Assembly: GCA_948470065.1 (NCBI GenBank)
Contig: CAOKNO010000009.1
Span: 1 to 53,498, forward strand
From: an uncultured Eubacterium sp.
Lineage (GTDB): Bacteria; Bacillota; Clostridia; Lachnospirales; Lachnospiraceae
Direction of reading: 5' to 3'
Length of the DNA stretch: 53,498 nucleotides
Shown here: one piece after another, positions 35,218-44,540 of the stretch
How positions within the stretch are numbered: position 1 is the first letter of the stretch
How the letters are laid out: each line of letters starts with the position of its first letter
Notes under the pieces: model-generated
What the model saw: only the letters and a program-made list of their open reading frames with translations
Told to the model about the DNA's origin: nothing
Databases searched by the model: none
Position numbers and translations under genes: made by a program

Positions 35218-36492
35218 ATGAAAGGGATGTATCAGGAACTTGGGATTTCAGAAGAGGTATTTGCCTATGGGCAAAGGGTTGAGGAAAAGCTGCAGAATCG
35301 TTTTGCAGAGATTGACCGGAGGGCGGAATACAACCAATTAAAAGTGATCCGGGCAATGCAGAACCATAAGGTCAGCGCGGAATGCTTTATGGGGAGCAAC
35401 GGATATGGGTATAATGATTTGGGAAGGGATACCCTAGAAGAGGTCTATGCAGACTGTTTCCGAGGAGAAGCGGCGTTGGTACGCCCGCAGATTACCTGCG
35501 GCACACATGCGCTGGCTCTGGCGCTGATGTCAAACCTGCGTCCAGGGGACGAGCTGCTTTCCCCAGTTGGGAAGCCTTACGATACGTTAGAAGAGGTGAT
35601 CGGGATCCGGGCGTCAAAGGGGTCTTTGGCAGAGTATGGCGTATCTTACCGTCAAGTGGATCTTTTGGAGGATGGAGGGTTTGATTGGGATGGCATACGG
35701 GAAGCCGTAAACAGCAAGACACGCCTTGTAACGATCCAACGCTCCAAGGGATACCAGACCAGGCCAAGCCTTTCGGTAAGCAAGATTGGTAAACTGATTG
35801 CATTTGTAAAAGCAATAAAACCAGACGTCATCTGTATGGTGGATAACTGCTATGGGGAGTTTGTAGAAGAGAAAGAGCCGCTGGAAGCAGGGGCAGATAT
35901 GATTGTCGGATCCCTGATTAAGAACCCAGGCGGCGGCCTTGCGCCAGTGGGGGGATATATCGTAGGGAAAAAAGAGTGTGTGGAACAGGCAGCTTACCGC
36001 CTGACGTCGCCAGGGCTTGGAAAAGAAGTAGGGGCGTCCTTGGGCGTAATGCAGTCATTTTTCCAAGGACTGTTCTTAGCGCCTACGGTTGTGGCCGGGG
36101 CGTTGAAGGGGGCTATTTTCGCAGCTAATCTCTATGAAAGCCTTGGCTTCCCAGTCCTGCCAAATGGAACGGAACAAAGGCATGACATTATCCAGGCAGT
36201 CACGCTCCAGTCGCCGGAAGCGTTGGTGGCATTCTGTGAGGGAATCCAGGCAGCCGCCCCTGTAGACAGCCATGTAACGCCAGAGCCTTGGGCAATGCCA
36301 GGATACGATGATGAAGTGATCATGGCAGCCGGGGCTTTCGTACAAGGCTCATCCATTGAACTAAGCGCGGACGGGCCGCTGCGGGAACCATACGCGGTGT
36401 ATTTCCAGGGAGGGCTGACCTGGTATCATGCGAAATTCGGCATCCTGATGTCGCTGCAGAAGATGTATGAAAAAGGCTTGGCTGATGTATGA
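35218..36492 (+). CDS. PLP-dependent lyase, YnbB/aluminium-resistance type
   Basis: A 424-residue fold-type I PLP enzyme of the family annotated as methionine gamma-lyase or aluminium resistance protein. SNGYGYNDLGRDTLEEVYADCF and RPQITCGTHALALALMSNLRPGDE are signatures. CMVDNCYGEFVE carries the PLP Asp, and SLIKNPGGGLAPVGGYI holds the Schiff-base Lys. The real substrate has not been read from sequence. In Bacillus the homologue ynbB also lies close to miaA, so the placement is ancestral. It ends before a new promoter. Confidence 0.88.
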   Translation: MKGMYQELGISEEVFAYGQRVEEKLQNRFAEIDRRAEYNQLKVIRAMQNHKVSAECFMGSNGYGYNDLGRDTLEEVYADCFRGEAALVRPQITCGTHALALALMSNLRPGDELLSPVGKPYDTLEEVIGIRASKGSLAEYGVSYRQVDLLEDGGFDWDGIREAVNSKTRLVTIQRSKGYQTRPSLSVSKIGKLIAFVKAIKPDVICMVDNCYGEFVEEKEPLEAGADMIVGSLIKNPGGGLAPVGGYIVGKKECVEQAAYRLTSPGLGKEVGASLGVMQSFFQGLFLAPTVVAGALKGAIFAANLYESLGFPVLPNGTEQRHDIIQAVTLQSPEALVAFCEGIQAAAPVDSHVTPEPWAMPGYDDEVIMAAGAFVQGSSIELSADGPLREPYAVYFQGGLTWYHAKFGILMSLQKMYEKGLADV

Positions 36493-36518
36493 TTAATGAT
36501 TTTTTAACAAAAAATTAG

Positions 36519-36547
36519 TGTACAGTTCATATGTTTTGTGCTAGAAT
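36519..36547 (+). promoter_or_regulatory. Sigma-A promoter of the radC-mre-min operon
   Basis: TGTACA, a 17-base spacer and TAGAAT. It is the first promoter-like element after the PLP lyase and would serve radC and the long run of shape and division genes, which have small or no gaps up to 47.05 kb. Confidence 0.5.
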
Positions 36548-36595
36548 AAAGCGTAAAACCGTTTCCTTTGCTTCGAGAGAGTGGAAGGAAGGATT

Positions 36596-37288
36596 ATGAA
36601 TACACATATCACAATGAAGGAAATGCCAGAATCAGAGCAGCCTGTCGAAAAATGTTTCCGCTATGGCCCGCATGTATTGTCGGACGCGGAATTGCTTGCT
36701 GTGATTCTTAGGAGTGGGACAAAGGATCTGACTGCCCTTCAGCTTGCGCAGCTTTTCCTTTCCCAGAGGGATAAGAACCTTCTGAACCTAGCCAGCATGA
36801 AGATGGAAGAAATGATGGATATCCCTGGGATCGGGCGGGTGAAAGCGGTGCAGCTTAAGTGTATCGTGGAACTTTCTAGGAGGATTGCAAGAACCAGCAG
36901 AGTCCAGAATGTGAAGCTAAACGATCCTGGCAGCATTGCGTCTTACTATATGGAAACCTTGCGCCACGAAGACAGGGAGAAGCTGCTGGTGGCAATGTTT
37001 GATGCAAAAAGCGTGCTTTTGGGGGATGAAATTATTTCCGTTGGGACAGTAAACCATTCGCTAGTTTCGCCCAGGGAGATTTTCCTAAAGGCATTGGAAT
37101 ACCAGGCGGTGCATATCGTGCTGCTCCACAACCACCCCAGCGGGGATCCCTGCCCAAGCGAAGCGGACAAGCGGGTCACGAAGCGGGTGGAAGACTGCGG
37201 GGCTTTGATGGGGATTGCTTTGGCAGACCATATTATTATTGGCGATAACAAATATATCAGCTTTCGAGAAAATGGCATTTTAAGATGA
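36596..37288 (+). CDS. radC: RadC-family JAB/MPN-domain protein
   Basis: A 230-residue protein. An N-terminal helix-hairpin-helix part (LLAVILRSGTKDLTALQLAQ, IPGIGRVKAVQLKC) is followed by a JAB/MPN metalloprotease-like domain with the JAMM signature HNHPSGDPCPSEAD. Despite its name, a direct role in DNA repair is not established. The ATG at 36596 follows AAGGAAGG; a GTG at 36581 would put the ribosome site inside the gene. It stands 17 bases ahead of mreB, as in many Firmicutes. Confidence 0.93.
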   Translation: MNTHITMKEMPESEQPVEKCFRYGPHVLSDAELLAVILRSGTKDLTALQLAQLFLSQRDKNLLNLASMKMEEMMDIPGIGRVKAVQLKCIVELSRRIARTSRVQNVKLNDPGSIASYYMETLRHEDREKLLVAMFDAKSVLLGDEIISVGTVNHSLVSPREIFLKALEYQAVHIVLLHNHPSGDPCPSEADKRVTKRVEDCGALMGIALADHIIIGDNKYISFRENGILR

Positions 37289-37305
37289 GGAAAGGAACGT
37301 AGATT

Positions 37306-38325
37306 ATGTCATCAAATGTTTATGGGATTGATTTGGGAACATTCAATTTAAAGATATACTGCAAATCCACGGGGAAGGTAATCAATGAGAAGAATACCAT
37401 CGCCATGGTTGGGAAGAACCAGATGTATGCATTCGGGAACGACGCATACGCTATGTATGAGAAAGCGCCGGACGCTATCTCGGTATCGTTCCCAGTCGTC
37501 AATGGGGTCATTGCGGATTATAACAATATGCAGAATATGATAGGGAATATCTTAGAGAAGCATATCAAAGGGCATATCAAAGGTTCTGAATTTATCGTTG
37601 CGGTCCCTACGGATATTACAGAAGTCGAGAAGAAAGCATTTTTCGATTTGTTTTACAAGAGTAAATTCAAGCCAAAGAGCGTGCTTTTGTGCGAGAAGCC
37701 GATTGCTGACGCCGCGGGGCTTGATTTGGACGTCAATTCCCCGACTGGGTTTATGATTGTGAATATTGGAGCCGATACCACAGAGATTTCTGTCATCTCC
37801 CTGGGCGGCCTTGTATTAAGCGATCTGCTCCATTTCGGGGGGAAGCGGATTGACGAGGTGATCATCAACCACCTGAAACGCAACTTCAGCCTGGTCATTG
37901 GGCAGAAGACAGCTATGTATCTGAAGGAAACCTTGGGATGCGCCATTTTAGAGGATGAGATTACAAAAGCTGTCGTGGTTGGGCGCGACTTGGTCAGCGG
38001 CCTTCCGGTGGAAATGGAGATTACATCCGATGTGATTTATGAAGCGATCAAGGACAGCTTAAGCGCTATCTGTACTTCGATCAAGATGATTTTGGAGAAG
38101 ACGCCGCCAGAGTTAGCAAGGGATATCATCAATTCCGGTATTTACATCACCGGAGGCTCTTCTAAAATCCGGAAGCTGGATCAATTATTTGCCGATATCA
38201 CAAATATCCGGGTAAATACATGCGAACTGCCGGAGGAAAGCGCCGTCCGCGGTTTGAATAAAATCGTTTCCGACGAGAAATTCCGCAGGCTTGCATTTAG
38301 TATGAAACACAGAATTTATAGTTAA
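37306..38325 (+). CDS. mreB: Rod-shape actin MreB
   Basis: A 339-residue bacterial actin that guides the elongasome. Phosphate loop 1 is YGIDLGTFNLKIY, with Phe where most MreB proteins have Ala or Ser. The later phosphate loop is IVNIGADTTEISVISLGG and the adenosine motif is ITGGSSKIRKL. The sequence differs enough from canonical MreB that Mbl or MreBH may be as close, but adjacency to mreC and mreD supports the call. It is directly followed by mreC. Confidence 0.9.
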   Translation: MSSNVYGIDLGTFNLKIYCKSTGKVINEKNTIAMVGKNQMYAFGNDAYAMYEKAPDAISVSFPVVNGVIADYNNMQNMIGNILEKHIKGHIKGSEFIVAVPTDITEVEKKAFFDLFYKSKFKPKSVLLCEKPIADAAGLDLDVNSPTGFMIVNIGADTTEISVISLGGLVLSDLLHFGGKRIDEVIINHLKRNFSLVIGQKTAMYLKETLGCAILEDEITKAVVVGRDLVSGLPVEMEITSDVIYEAIKDSLSAICTSIKMILEKTPPELARDIINSGIYITGGSSKIRKLDQLFADITNIRVNTCELPEESAVRGLNKIVSDEKFRRLAFSMKHRIYS

Positions 38326-38340
38326 AGGTCGTAAGAATAT

Positions 38341-39237
38341 ATGAAACGCAGATCAAAACATTCTATCCCAACCAAATATATACTATTGTTCCTGTCTGGG
38401 GCATGCGCCCTTGTGATGTTTATCAGCTTTACGCTAAACCTCTCCGGCGGCCCTTTAAATACGGTTGCCGGGTACGTCTTTGTACCAATGCAGAAAGGAA
38501 TCAATGCCGTAGGGAGCTGGTTTGTATCCCGGGCGGATGATTTAAAATCGCTCCGCGACGTGATGCAGGAAAACAAAGAACTCCAGGCAGAGGTAGACAG
38601 GCTTACCCAGGAGTTGAGCACGATTAAGCTGGAACGCTATGAACTGGATAATTTACGGGAACTGATGGAACTGGATAAGAAGTATCCTGGTTATGAGAAA
38701 GTCGCGGCAAGGGTGATAGGAAGCGACGGTGGGAACTGGTTCAACACGTTTTTGATTGACAAAGGGGAAAACGACGGCATTGAAAAAGATATGAATGTAA
38801 TCGCAGGCAGCGGACTTGTGGGGATTGTCATTGACACAGGCCCGAATTATGCGAAGGTCCGTTCTATTATTGACGACACCAGCAATGTCAGCGGGATGGT
38901 GTTGGAAACGGAAGACCGATGTATTGTCAATGGGAACCTGTCCACGATGAAAGAGGAACAGGTTATCGAGTTCTCCAATCTAAATTGTAGCAAAGGAGCA
39001 GGCAGCGCAGAACCTGGGGATGCGAAAAATAACGATGGCAAGATAGAAGCAGGGATGCAGATCGTCACATCCCATATCAGTGACAAATACCTGTCAGGTA
39101 TCTTGATCGGCGTGGTCAGCACCGCGCAGCGCGACGCCAACAACCTGACGTATTCTGGAACCATAACGCCTGCTGTGGATTTCCAGCATCTGCAAGATGT
39201 GCTTGTCATCCTGGACAAGAAAAATCTGCCGGAATAA
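38341..39237 (+). CDS. mreC: Rod-shape protein MreC
   Basis: A 298-residue bitopic membrane protein. It has a short basic cytoplasmic head, a membrane segment (about 13-33), a coiled coil (65-105, LRDVMQENKELQAEVDRLTQ) and a double beta-barrel external domain (GNWFNTFLIDKGENDGI, VIAGSGLVGIVIDTGPNYAKVRSIID). It scaffolds the PBP and RodA at the elongation site. A Gly/Asp-rich insertion (KGAGSAEPGDAKNNDG) sits in the second barrel. Confidence 0.95.
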   Translation: MKRRSKHSIPTKYILLFLSGACALVMFISFTLNLSGGPLNTVAGYVFVPMQKGINAVGSWFVSRADDLKSLRDVMQENKELQAEVDRLTQELSTIKLERYELDNLRELMELDKKYPGYEKVAARVIGSDGGNWFNTFLIDKGENDGIEKDMNVIAGSGLVGIVIDTGPNYAKVRSIIDDTSNVSGMVLETEDRCIVNGNLSTMKEEQVIEFSNLNCSKGAGSAEPGDAKNNDGKIEAGMQIVTSHISDKYLSGILIGVVSTAQRDANNLTYSGTITPAVDFQHLQDVLVILDKKNLPE

Positions 39238-39256
39238 AGCGTAGGAGGATGGATGG

Positions 39257-39787
39257 ATGAAACTGAAGCTAAGGCGTATCGTTGCCGTATTCCTGATTAT
39301 TGCTATATGTTTCTTGTTACAATGCACGTTATTCCAGGCGTTGTCCTTCGCGTCGATTTCACCGAACCTACTGATTGTAACGACGTCGTCGTTTGGGTTT
39401 ATGCGCGGCAGGAAGGAAGGCATGTGGATTGGGTTTTCCTGCGGCCTGCTGCTGGATATTTTCTATGGGAGCATCATCGGGTTTTACGCGTTGATTTATG
39501 CTTGTATCGGATATGTCAACGGCCTGTTCCGTAAATCTTTTTTCCCGGACGATATCAAACTCCCGCTCGTTTTAATTGCAGCCAGCGATTTTTCGTACAA
39601 CTTGCTGGTCTATATTTTCTTATTTTTGTTCCGTGGGAAATTACAATTTATGTACTACCTGCTTCATATTATGCTGCCGGAACTGGTATATACCATTCTC
39701 GTAACCATTGTCCTTTATTTCATCATATTGAAGATCAACCAGAAGCTGGAAATTGTCGAGAGAAGAGGTGCAACCAAATTTGTTTAA
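39257..39787 (+). CDS. mreD: Rod-shape protein MreD
   Basis: A 176-residue integral membrane protein with about five segments (LRRIVAVFLIIAICFLLQ, GFSCGLLLDIFYGSIIGFYALIYACIGYV). It completes the MreBCD module and is assigned by hydropathy, length and position. AGGAGG lies 8 bases before the ATG. Its 3' end overlaps the PBP gene by 8 bases if that gene starts at TTG 39780. Confidence 0.93.
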   Translation: MKLKLRRIVAVFLIIAICFLLQCTLFQALSFASISPNLLIVTTSSFGFMRGRKEGMWIGFSCGLLLDIFYGSIIGFYALIYACIGYVNGLFRKSFFPDDIKLPLVLIAASDFSYNLLVYIFLFLFRGKLQFMYYLLHIMLPELVYTILVTIVLYFIILKINQKLEIVERRGATKFV

Positions 39788-42668
39788 CCATGTGAAAAAT
39801 ATTTGGAAAAAACTGTTAGAATCCAGGTTGTTTTTACTTAGCATCGTTATGGTGCTGCTATTTTCTGTGTTGATACAGCGTATTTTTGTATTGCAGATCA
39901 TAAATGGGAAGGAATACCTGGACAACTACAGGCTGCTGATCCGGAAGGAACGTGTGACGTCTGGCACCCGCGGCAGCATTTATGACCGCAACGGAGAGCT
40001 TTTGGCATACAATAAGCTTGCATATTCCATTATCATTGAAGACAATGGGGTCTATGAAAGCGCCCAACAGAAGAACCGGAAGCTGAACGAAGAACTGAAC
40101 ACCGTCATCCATATGATTGAAAAAAATGGGGACGTAGTGACCAATAATTTCAGCATACAGAAGACGGAGGACGGCAGTTATGGGTACTTGGTGTCAGGAA
40201 GCGCACTGAAACGCTTCCTTGCCGACATTTATGGACATACGAAAGTAGACGATTTGAAATACAATAAGAAACTAGGATACGACGAAGGGGAAGCAACGCC
40301 CGAACAGGTGCTTGCGTACTTACAAAACAGGTTTGCGATTTATATAGAAGGTAAGGAATACAAAGAAAAACCGAAAGGGGAGGTTGACTATTACACAGAA
40401 GAGGAAGCATTTAAGATCATGTGCATCCGATATGCCCTTTCGCAGAACAGCTTCCAGAAATACGTCCAGACCACCATTGCCCAAGAGGTTAGTGAGGAAA
40501 CGGTTGCGGTAGTCAAGGAAAATTCAGACATCCTGCAAGGGATCGACGTTGTGGAAGATAGTATCCGGGAATATAAGGACAGCCTGTACTTTTCCCATAT
40601 CATTGGGTATACCGGGCAGATTTCACAGGAAGAATACGATACGCTGTCCAAAGAAAATGACAATTACAGCCTGAATGATATTATTGGGAAATCTGGGATT
40701 GAGCAGGTCATGGATCAGCATCTCCAGGGGACGAAAGGGAAAGAGTCTTTTTATGTCGATAACCTTGGGATGGTCACGAAAGTAATTAAAAAAGTGGACG
40801 CTTCTTCTGGGAACGATATCTACCTTTCCATTGACAGCAACCTGCAAAAGGCGGTCTATCAGATGCTAGAGCAGGAACTTGCTGGGATTGTATATGCCCA
40901 GATAGAAAATATCAAGGAATATGACACCAGCACAGGATCGGCATCCGATATCAAAATACCAATCGACGACGTCTATTTTGCGTTGATTAACAACCATATT
41001 ATTGACATCGGGCATTTTGGCGCAGAAGACGCCAAAGATGTGGAACGGCAGGTATACAGTGCGTTTTTAAGCAAACAGGAAACCGTATTGCAGGGGCTTA
41101 CACAGGAATTTTCCTCTCCTTCCCCAACCCCGTACGAAGGGCTGGATAAGGAACAGCAGATGTACATGAGCCACATATTGGCCATGCTGACCGAACGTGA
41201 AGTATTGTTGGCGGACCAGGTGGATATGGAGGATGAGGTCTATAAATCCTGGAAGAATGACACAGCCAGCCTGGCGGAATACCTGCGCAGGGCAATTTCC
41301 AAGGACTGGGTGGATATTACGAAATTTGATACGTCGTCCAAATATTCCGATTCTACTGAAATATACGACGCGTTGGTTACTTATATTACAGAAGAATTGA
41401 GAGAAGATGAGGAATTTAGCAAAAAGATATACAAATTTATGATTAACCAGGATCTGGTGACTGGGACGCAAGTCTGCCTTCTGCTTTTTGAACAGGGGAT
41501 ATTAACGGAACGCCCGGAAGAAGCAGCTTCGCTCCAGGATGGGACAATCAGCGCCTACCAGTTTATCCGGGACAGGATTAAGACATTGGAGATTACGCCT
41601 GCACAGCTTGCTTTGGATCCTTGTACCGCAAGCTGCGTCATCACGAATGTAAAAACCGGGGAGCTGCTTGCATGCGTGACTTATCCGGGGTATGATACGA
41701 ACCGGCTGGCAAATACTGTGGATGCAGAATATTTTGCAAGCCTGCAAAGCGATCTGTCCATCCCGCAGTACAACAACGCTACCCAGCAGCGGACGGCGCC
41801 GGGATCTACCTTTAAGCCGATTACCGCCGCGGCCGCGCTTACCGAAGGGATTGTCAATGTAAGCGAAGAAATCAAGACCGAAGGGGAATTTGACAAGATT
41901 ATCCCGCCGCCCAAATGTTGGATTTATCCTGGCAGCACACATGGATCCATCAATATTTCAGAAGCGATACGCCATTCCTGCAACTATTTCTTTTACGAAA
42001 TGGGCTACCGCCTGAGCACGGTAGGGGATACGTACAACGATGTAAAGGGGATTGAGGCAATCCAGAAATATGCGTCCCTCTTTGGGCTGAATGAGAAGAC
42101 GGGGATTGAAATCCCGGAAAACGATCCGCAGATTGCAGACGAATACCCCATCACGTCTTCCATCGGCCAGAGTAACCACAACTTTACGACGACGCAGATT
42201 GCCAGGTATCTGACGGCCGTGGCAAGCAGAGGGGATATTTATAAGCTTACCCTTCTGGACAAGGAAACGACATCCGACGGGGAAGTGGTCCAGGAGTTCA
42301 AGCCGGAAATCATACGGCATATTGATGAAGTGGCTCCAAGCTCCTGGGACGCGATCCAAACGGGGATGCGCCAGGTGGTCGAGAATAACGCTATTTTGAA
42401 GGATCTGGGCGTTGCCGTAGCGGGGAAGACGGGTACGGCCCAGCAGATCCCGACACGGGCGAACCACGCGTTGTTTATCGGATATGCGCCTTTTGAAGAT
42501 CCAGAAATTTCGATTACAACCCGTATTGCTTATGGGTATACTTCTGCCAACGCATTGGAAGTATCCAGCAATATTTTGAAATATTACTTTAAGCTAGAAG
42601 ACGAATCTACTTTGCTGAACGGGCAGGCGGAAGAAATCGGAAGCAGCGCAAACGGATTTACGGATTAG
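39780..42668 (+). CDS. Class B penicillin-binding protein, PBP2/MrdA type, enlarged
   Basis: A 962-residue D,D-transpeptidase for side-wall synthesis. It has an N-terminal anchor (about 12-35), a pedestal with TRGSIYDRNGELLAYN, and a transpeptidase with STFK (serine nucleophile), SCN (HSCNYFFYEMG) and KTG (AGKTGTAQ). Usual PBP2 proteins are 600-750 residues. The extra length lies mostly between the dimerisation part and the active-site serine, about residues 350-600, charged and helical. The start is set at TTG 39780, 9 bases after AGAGGTG; a GTG at 39792 and a TTG at 39753 are alternatives. The position after mreD and before rodA fits the elongasome. Confidence 0.92.
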   Translation: MFNHVKNIWKKLLESRLFLLSIVMVLLFSVLIQRIFVLQIINGKEYLDNYRLLIRKERVTSGTRGSIYDRNGELLAYNKLAYSIIIEDNGVYESAQQKNRKLNEELNTVIHMIEKNGDVVTNNFSIQKTEDGSYGYLVSGSALKRFLADIYGHTKVDDLKYNKKLGYDEGEATPEQVLAYLQNRFAIYIEGKEYKEKPKGEVDYYTEEEAFKIMCIRYALSQNSFQKYVQTTIAQEVSEETVAVVKENSDILQGIDVVEDSIREYKDSLYFSHIIGYTGQISQEEYDTLSKENDNYSLNDIIGKSGIEQVMDQHLQGTKGKESFYVDNLGMVTKVIKKVDASSGNDIYLSIDSNLQKAVYQMLEQELAGIVYAQIENIKEYDTSTGSASDIKIPIDDVYFALINNHIIDIGHFGAEDAKDVERQVYSAFLSKQETVLQGLTQEFSSPSPTPYEGLDKEQQMYMSHILAMLTEREVLLADQVDMEDEVYKSWKNDTASLAEYLRRAISKDWVDITKFDTSSKYSDSTEIYDALVTYITEELREDEEFSKKIYKFMINQDLVTGTQVCLLLFEQGILTERPEEAASLQDGTISAYQFIRDRIKTLEITPAQLALDPCTASCVITNVKTGELLACVTYPGYDTNRLANTVDAEYFASLQSDLSIPQYNNATQQRTAPGSTFKPITAAAALTEGIVNVSEEIKTEGEFDKIIPPPKCWIYPGSTHGSINISEAIRHSCNYFFYEMGYRLSTVGDTYNDVKGIEAIQKYASLFGLNEKTGIEIPENDPQIADEYPITSSIGQSNHNFTTTQIARYLTAVASRGDIYKLTLLDKETTSDGEVVQEFKPEIIRHIDEVAPSSWDAIQTGMRQVVENNAILKDLGVAVAGKTGTAQQIPTRANHALFIGYAPFEDPEISITTRIAYGYTSANALEVSSNILKYYFKLEDESTLLNGQAEEIGSSANGFTD

Positions 42669-42709
42669 AGGAAACACCATAGATAGATTGATTGTTTGGA
42701 GGGATGAAC

Positions 42710-43426
42710 GTGCCAAATCCAGTCGTATTAAAGAGCAACCGATATGGGATTAAGCTGGTACTTGACAGCGATATGGATTTTGAGGAACTGCTGAAGTCAA
42801 TAATAGAGAAATTCCAGGAGTCAGAATCTTTCTTCCGGAACGCCAGGATGGCGATTTCTTTTGAAGGCAGGGAACTAACACAAGAAGAGGAATGCCAGAT
42901 TGTGGCAGCGATCACAGAACATACGTCCATTGAGGTAGTATGTATCTTAGACGAGGATCCGGAAAGGGAAGAGATGGTACGCCAAAGGATCGAGGAATTT
43001 GAACAGGCACAGTACTATAGGGAAGAGGAACTGTACGAAGAGAATTATGGCAACAGCGGGGAGTTTTACAAAGGGACGCTCCGTTCTGGGCAAGTACTGG
43101 ATTGTGAGAGCAGTATTGTCATTGTTGGGGACGTCAATCCAGGGGCAAAGGTAGTATCCGGCGGGAATATCGTCGTATTGGGCGCCCTTAAGGGCAACGC
43201 GTTTGCCGGGGCAAACGGCAATGAGCAGTCGTTTGTCGCAGCGTTGGAAATGGATCCCATCCAGATCCGGATCGGCGGCGTCATCGGCAGGAGCGCCGAC
43301 AAAGCGGCTACCTTGAAGAAACGGGGGAAGAAAAAGGCAGTTGTCGTGGAACCGCAGGTTGCTATTGTTAAAGACAAAAATATTTATATCGAACCGATAA
43401 CAAAGGGGCTTTTGAATAATCTATAA
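42710..43426 (+). CDS. minC: Septum-site inhibitor MinC
   Basis: A 238-residue division inhibitor that blocks FtsZ assembly. The N-terminal domain (residues about 1-100) leads through a Glu-rich linker to the right-handed beta-helix C-terminal domain: TLRSGQVLDCESSIVIVGDVNPGAKV and GNIVVLGALKGNAFAG. GTG 42710, with GGAGG 7 bases upstream, is the best start. The ATG at 42704 is too close to that site. Confidence 0.94.
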   Translation: MPNPVVLKSNRYGIKLVLDSDMDFEELLKSIIEKFQESESFFRNARMAISFEGRELTQEEECQIVAAITEHTSIEVVCILDEDPEREEMVRQRIEEFEQAQYYREEELYEENYGNSGEFYKGTLRSGQVLDCESSIVIVGDVNPGAKVVSGGNIVVLGALKGNAFAGANGNEQSFVAALEMDPIQIRIGGVIGRSADKAATLKKRGKKKAVVVEPQVAIVKDKNIYIEPITKGLLNNL

Positions 43427-43447
43427 AAGAGCAGGAGGATATGGTAA

Positions 43448-44239
43448 ATGAGTGAAGTGATTGTAATTACATCAGGAAAGGGAGGGGTAGGGAAGACTAC
43501 CACCACCGCAAACGTTGGGACAGGGCTTGCACAGTTGGATAAGAAAGTCGTGCTGATTGATACAGATATTGGCCTGCGCAACTTAGATGTAGTTATGGGG
43601 TTGGAAAACCGTATTGTATATAATTTGGTCGACGTCGTAGAAGGGAACTGCCGAATGAAGCAAGCCTTGATCAAGGATAAGCGTTACCCGAACCTCTCCC
43701 TTCTTCCTTCCGCCCAGACAAGGGACAAGTCAGCCGTATCTCCGGAGCAGATGGTCAAGCTGATTGACGAGCTGCGGGAAGATTTTGATTATATCCTGCT
43801 GGACTGCCCGGCAGGGATTGAGCAAGGGTTTAAAAACGCAATCGCAGGAGCCGACAGGGCTTTGGTCGTAACGACGCCGGAGGTATCCGCAATCCGCGAC
43901 GCAGACCGTATCATAGGGCTTTTAGGCGCCAACGAGCTCAAGCAGGCGGATTTGATTATCAACCGCCTTCGTATGGATATGGTCAAGCGTGGGGATATGA
44001 TGAATATTAAGGATGTAACAGAAATCCTTGCCATTAACCTGATCGGGGCTATCCCGGATGACGAACAGATTGTCATTTCCACCAACCAGGGCGAGCCATT
44101 GGTCGGTACGGACTGCCTGGCAGGAAAAGCGTTTGAGAATATCTGCCATAGGATTTTAGGAGAAAAGGTCCCTCTGCTGGATTTGGAAATCCGATCCGGC
44201 ATATTAGGGAAGATAAAAGACATATTCAAAAAAAATTAA
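43448..44239 (+). CDS. minD: Septum-site ATPase MinD
   Basis: A 263-residue deviant Walker A ATPase that recruits MinC to the membrane. The ATP site is SGKGGVGKTTTTANVG, switch I/II regions are DTDIGLRNLDVVMG and LLDCPAGIEQGFKNAI, and the C-terminal end (GILGKIKDIFKKN) is the amphipathic membrane-targeting helix. The ribosome site is AGGAGG. minE follows after 12 bases. Confidence 0.98.
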   Translation: MSEVIVITSGKGGVGKTTTTANVGTGLAQLDKKVVLIDTDIGLRNLDVVMGLENRIVYNLVDVVEGNCRMKQALIKDKRYPNLSLLPSAQTRDKSAVSPEQMVKLIDELREDFDYILLDCPAGIEQGFKNAIAGADRALVVTTPEVSAIRDADRIIGLLGANELKQADLIINRLRMDMVKRGDMMNIKDVTEILAINLIGAIPDDEQIVISTNQGEPLVGTDCLAGKAFENICHRILGEKVPLLDLEIRSGILGKIKDIFKKN

Positions 44240-44251
44240 GAGGAGGCCGAT

Positions 44252-44530
44252 ATGAGTTTATTGGATTTATTTAAGAAAAAGACTCCCAGCGACGTTGCAA
44301 AAGACCGGCTGAAGCTGCTGTTGATTTCCGATCGGGCAAATTGTTCGCCTGATGTGATGGAAATGATAAAAAACGACATTATCCAAGTGATTTCTAAGTA
44401 TATGGAAATTGATGCAGACGGCCTGGACATCCAGATCACCCAGACAGAATCGGAAGGAAATAACGGGAACGTACCTGCGCTGTATGCGAATATCCCGATC
44501 AAGGATATGAAACATCCAAGCGTTTCGTAG
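44252..44530 (+). CDS. minE: Topological specificity factor MinE
   Basis: A 92-residue protein that stimulates MinD ATPase and drives pole-to-pole oscillation. The N-terminal membrane-targeting and MinD-contact part is SLLDLFKKKTPSDVAKDRLKLLLISDRA, followed by the dimeric domain. Its presence means this organism uses the oscillating MinCDE system rather than the DivIVA/MinJ system of Bacillus. That agrees with the lack of divIVA in the sepF cluster here. Confidence 0.96.
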   Translation: MSLLDLFKKKTPSDVAKDRLKLLLISDRANCSPDVMEMIKNDIIQVISKYMEIDADGLDIQITQTESEGNNGNVPALYANIPIKDMKHPSVS

Positions 44531-44540
44531 GGTTACGGCT

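Noticed and set aside
36499-36515. AT-only hairpin (ATTTTTT, AAC, AAAAAAT) as a terminator after the PLP lyase
   Set aside because: The stem has no G-C pair and no T-run beyond the stem itself, so it would be too weak; it may be chance in AT-rich DNA.
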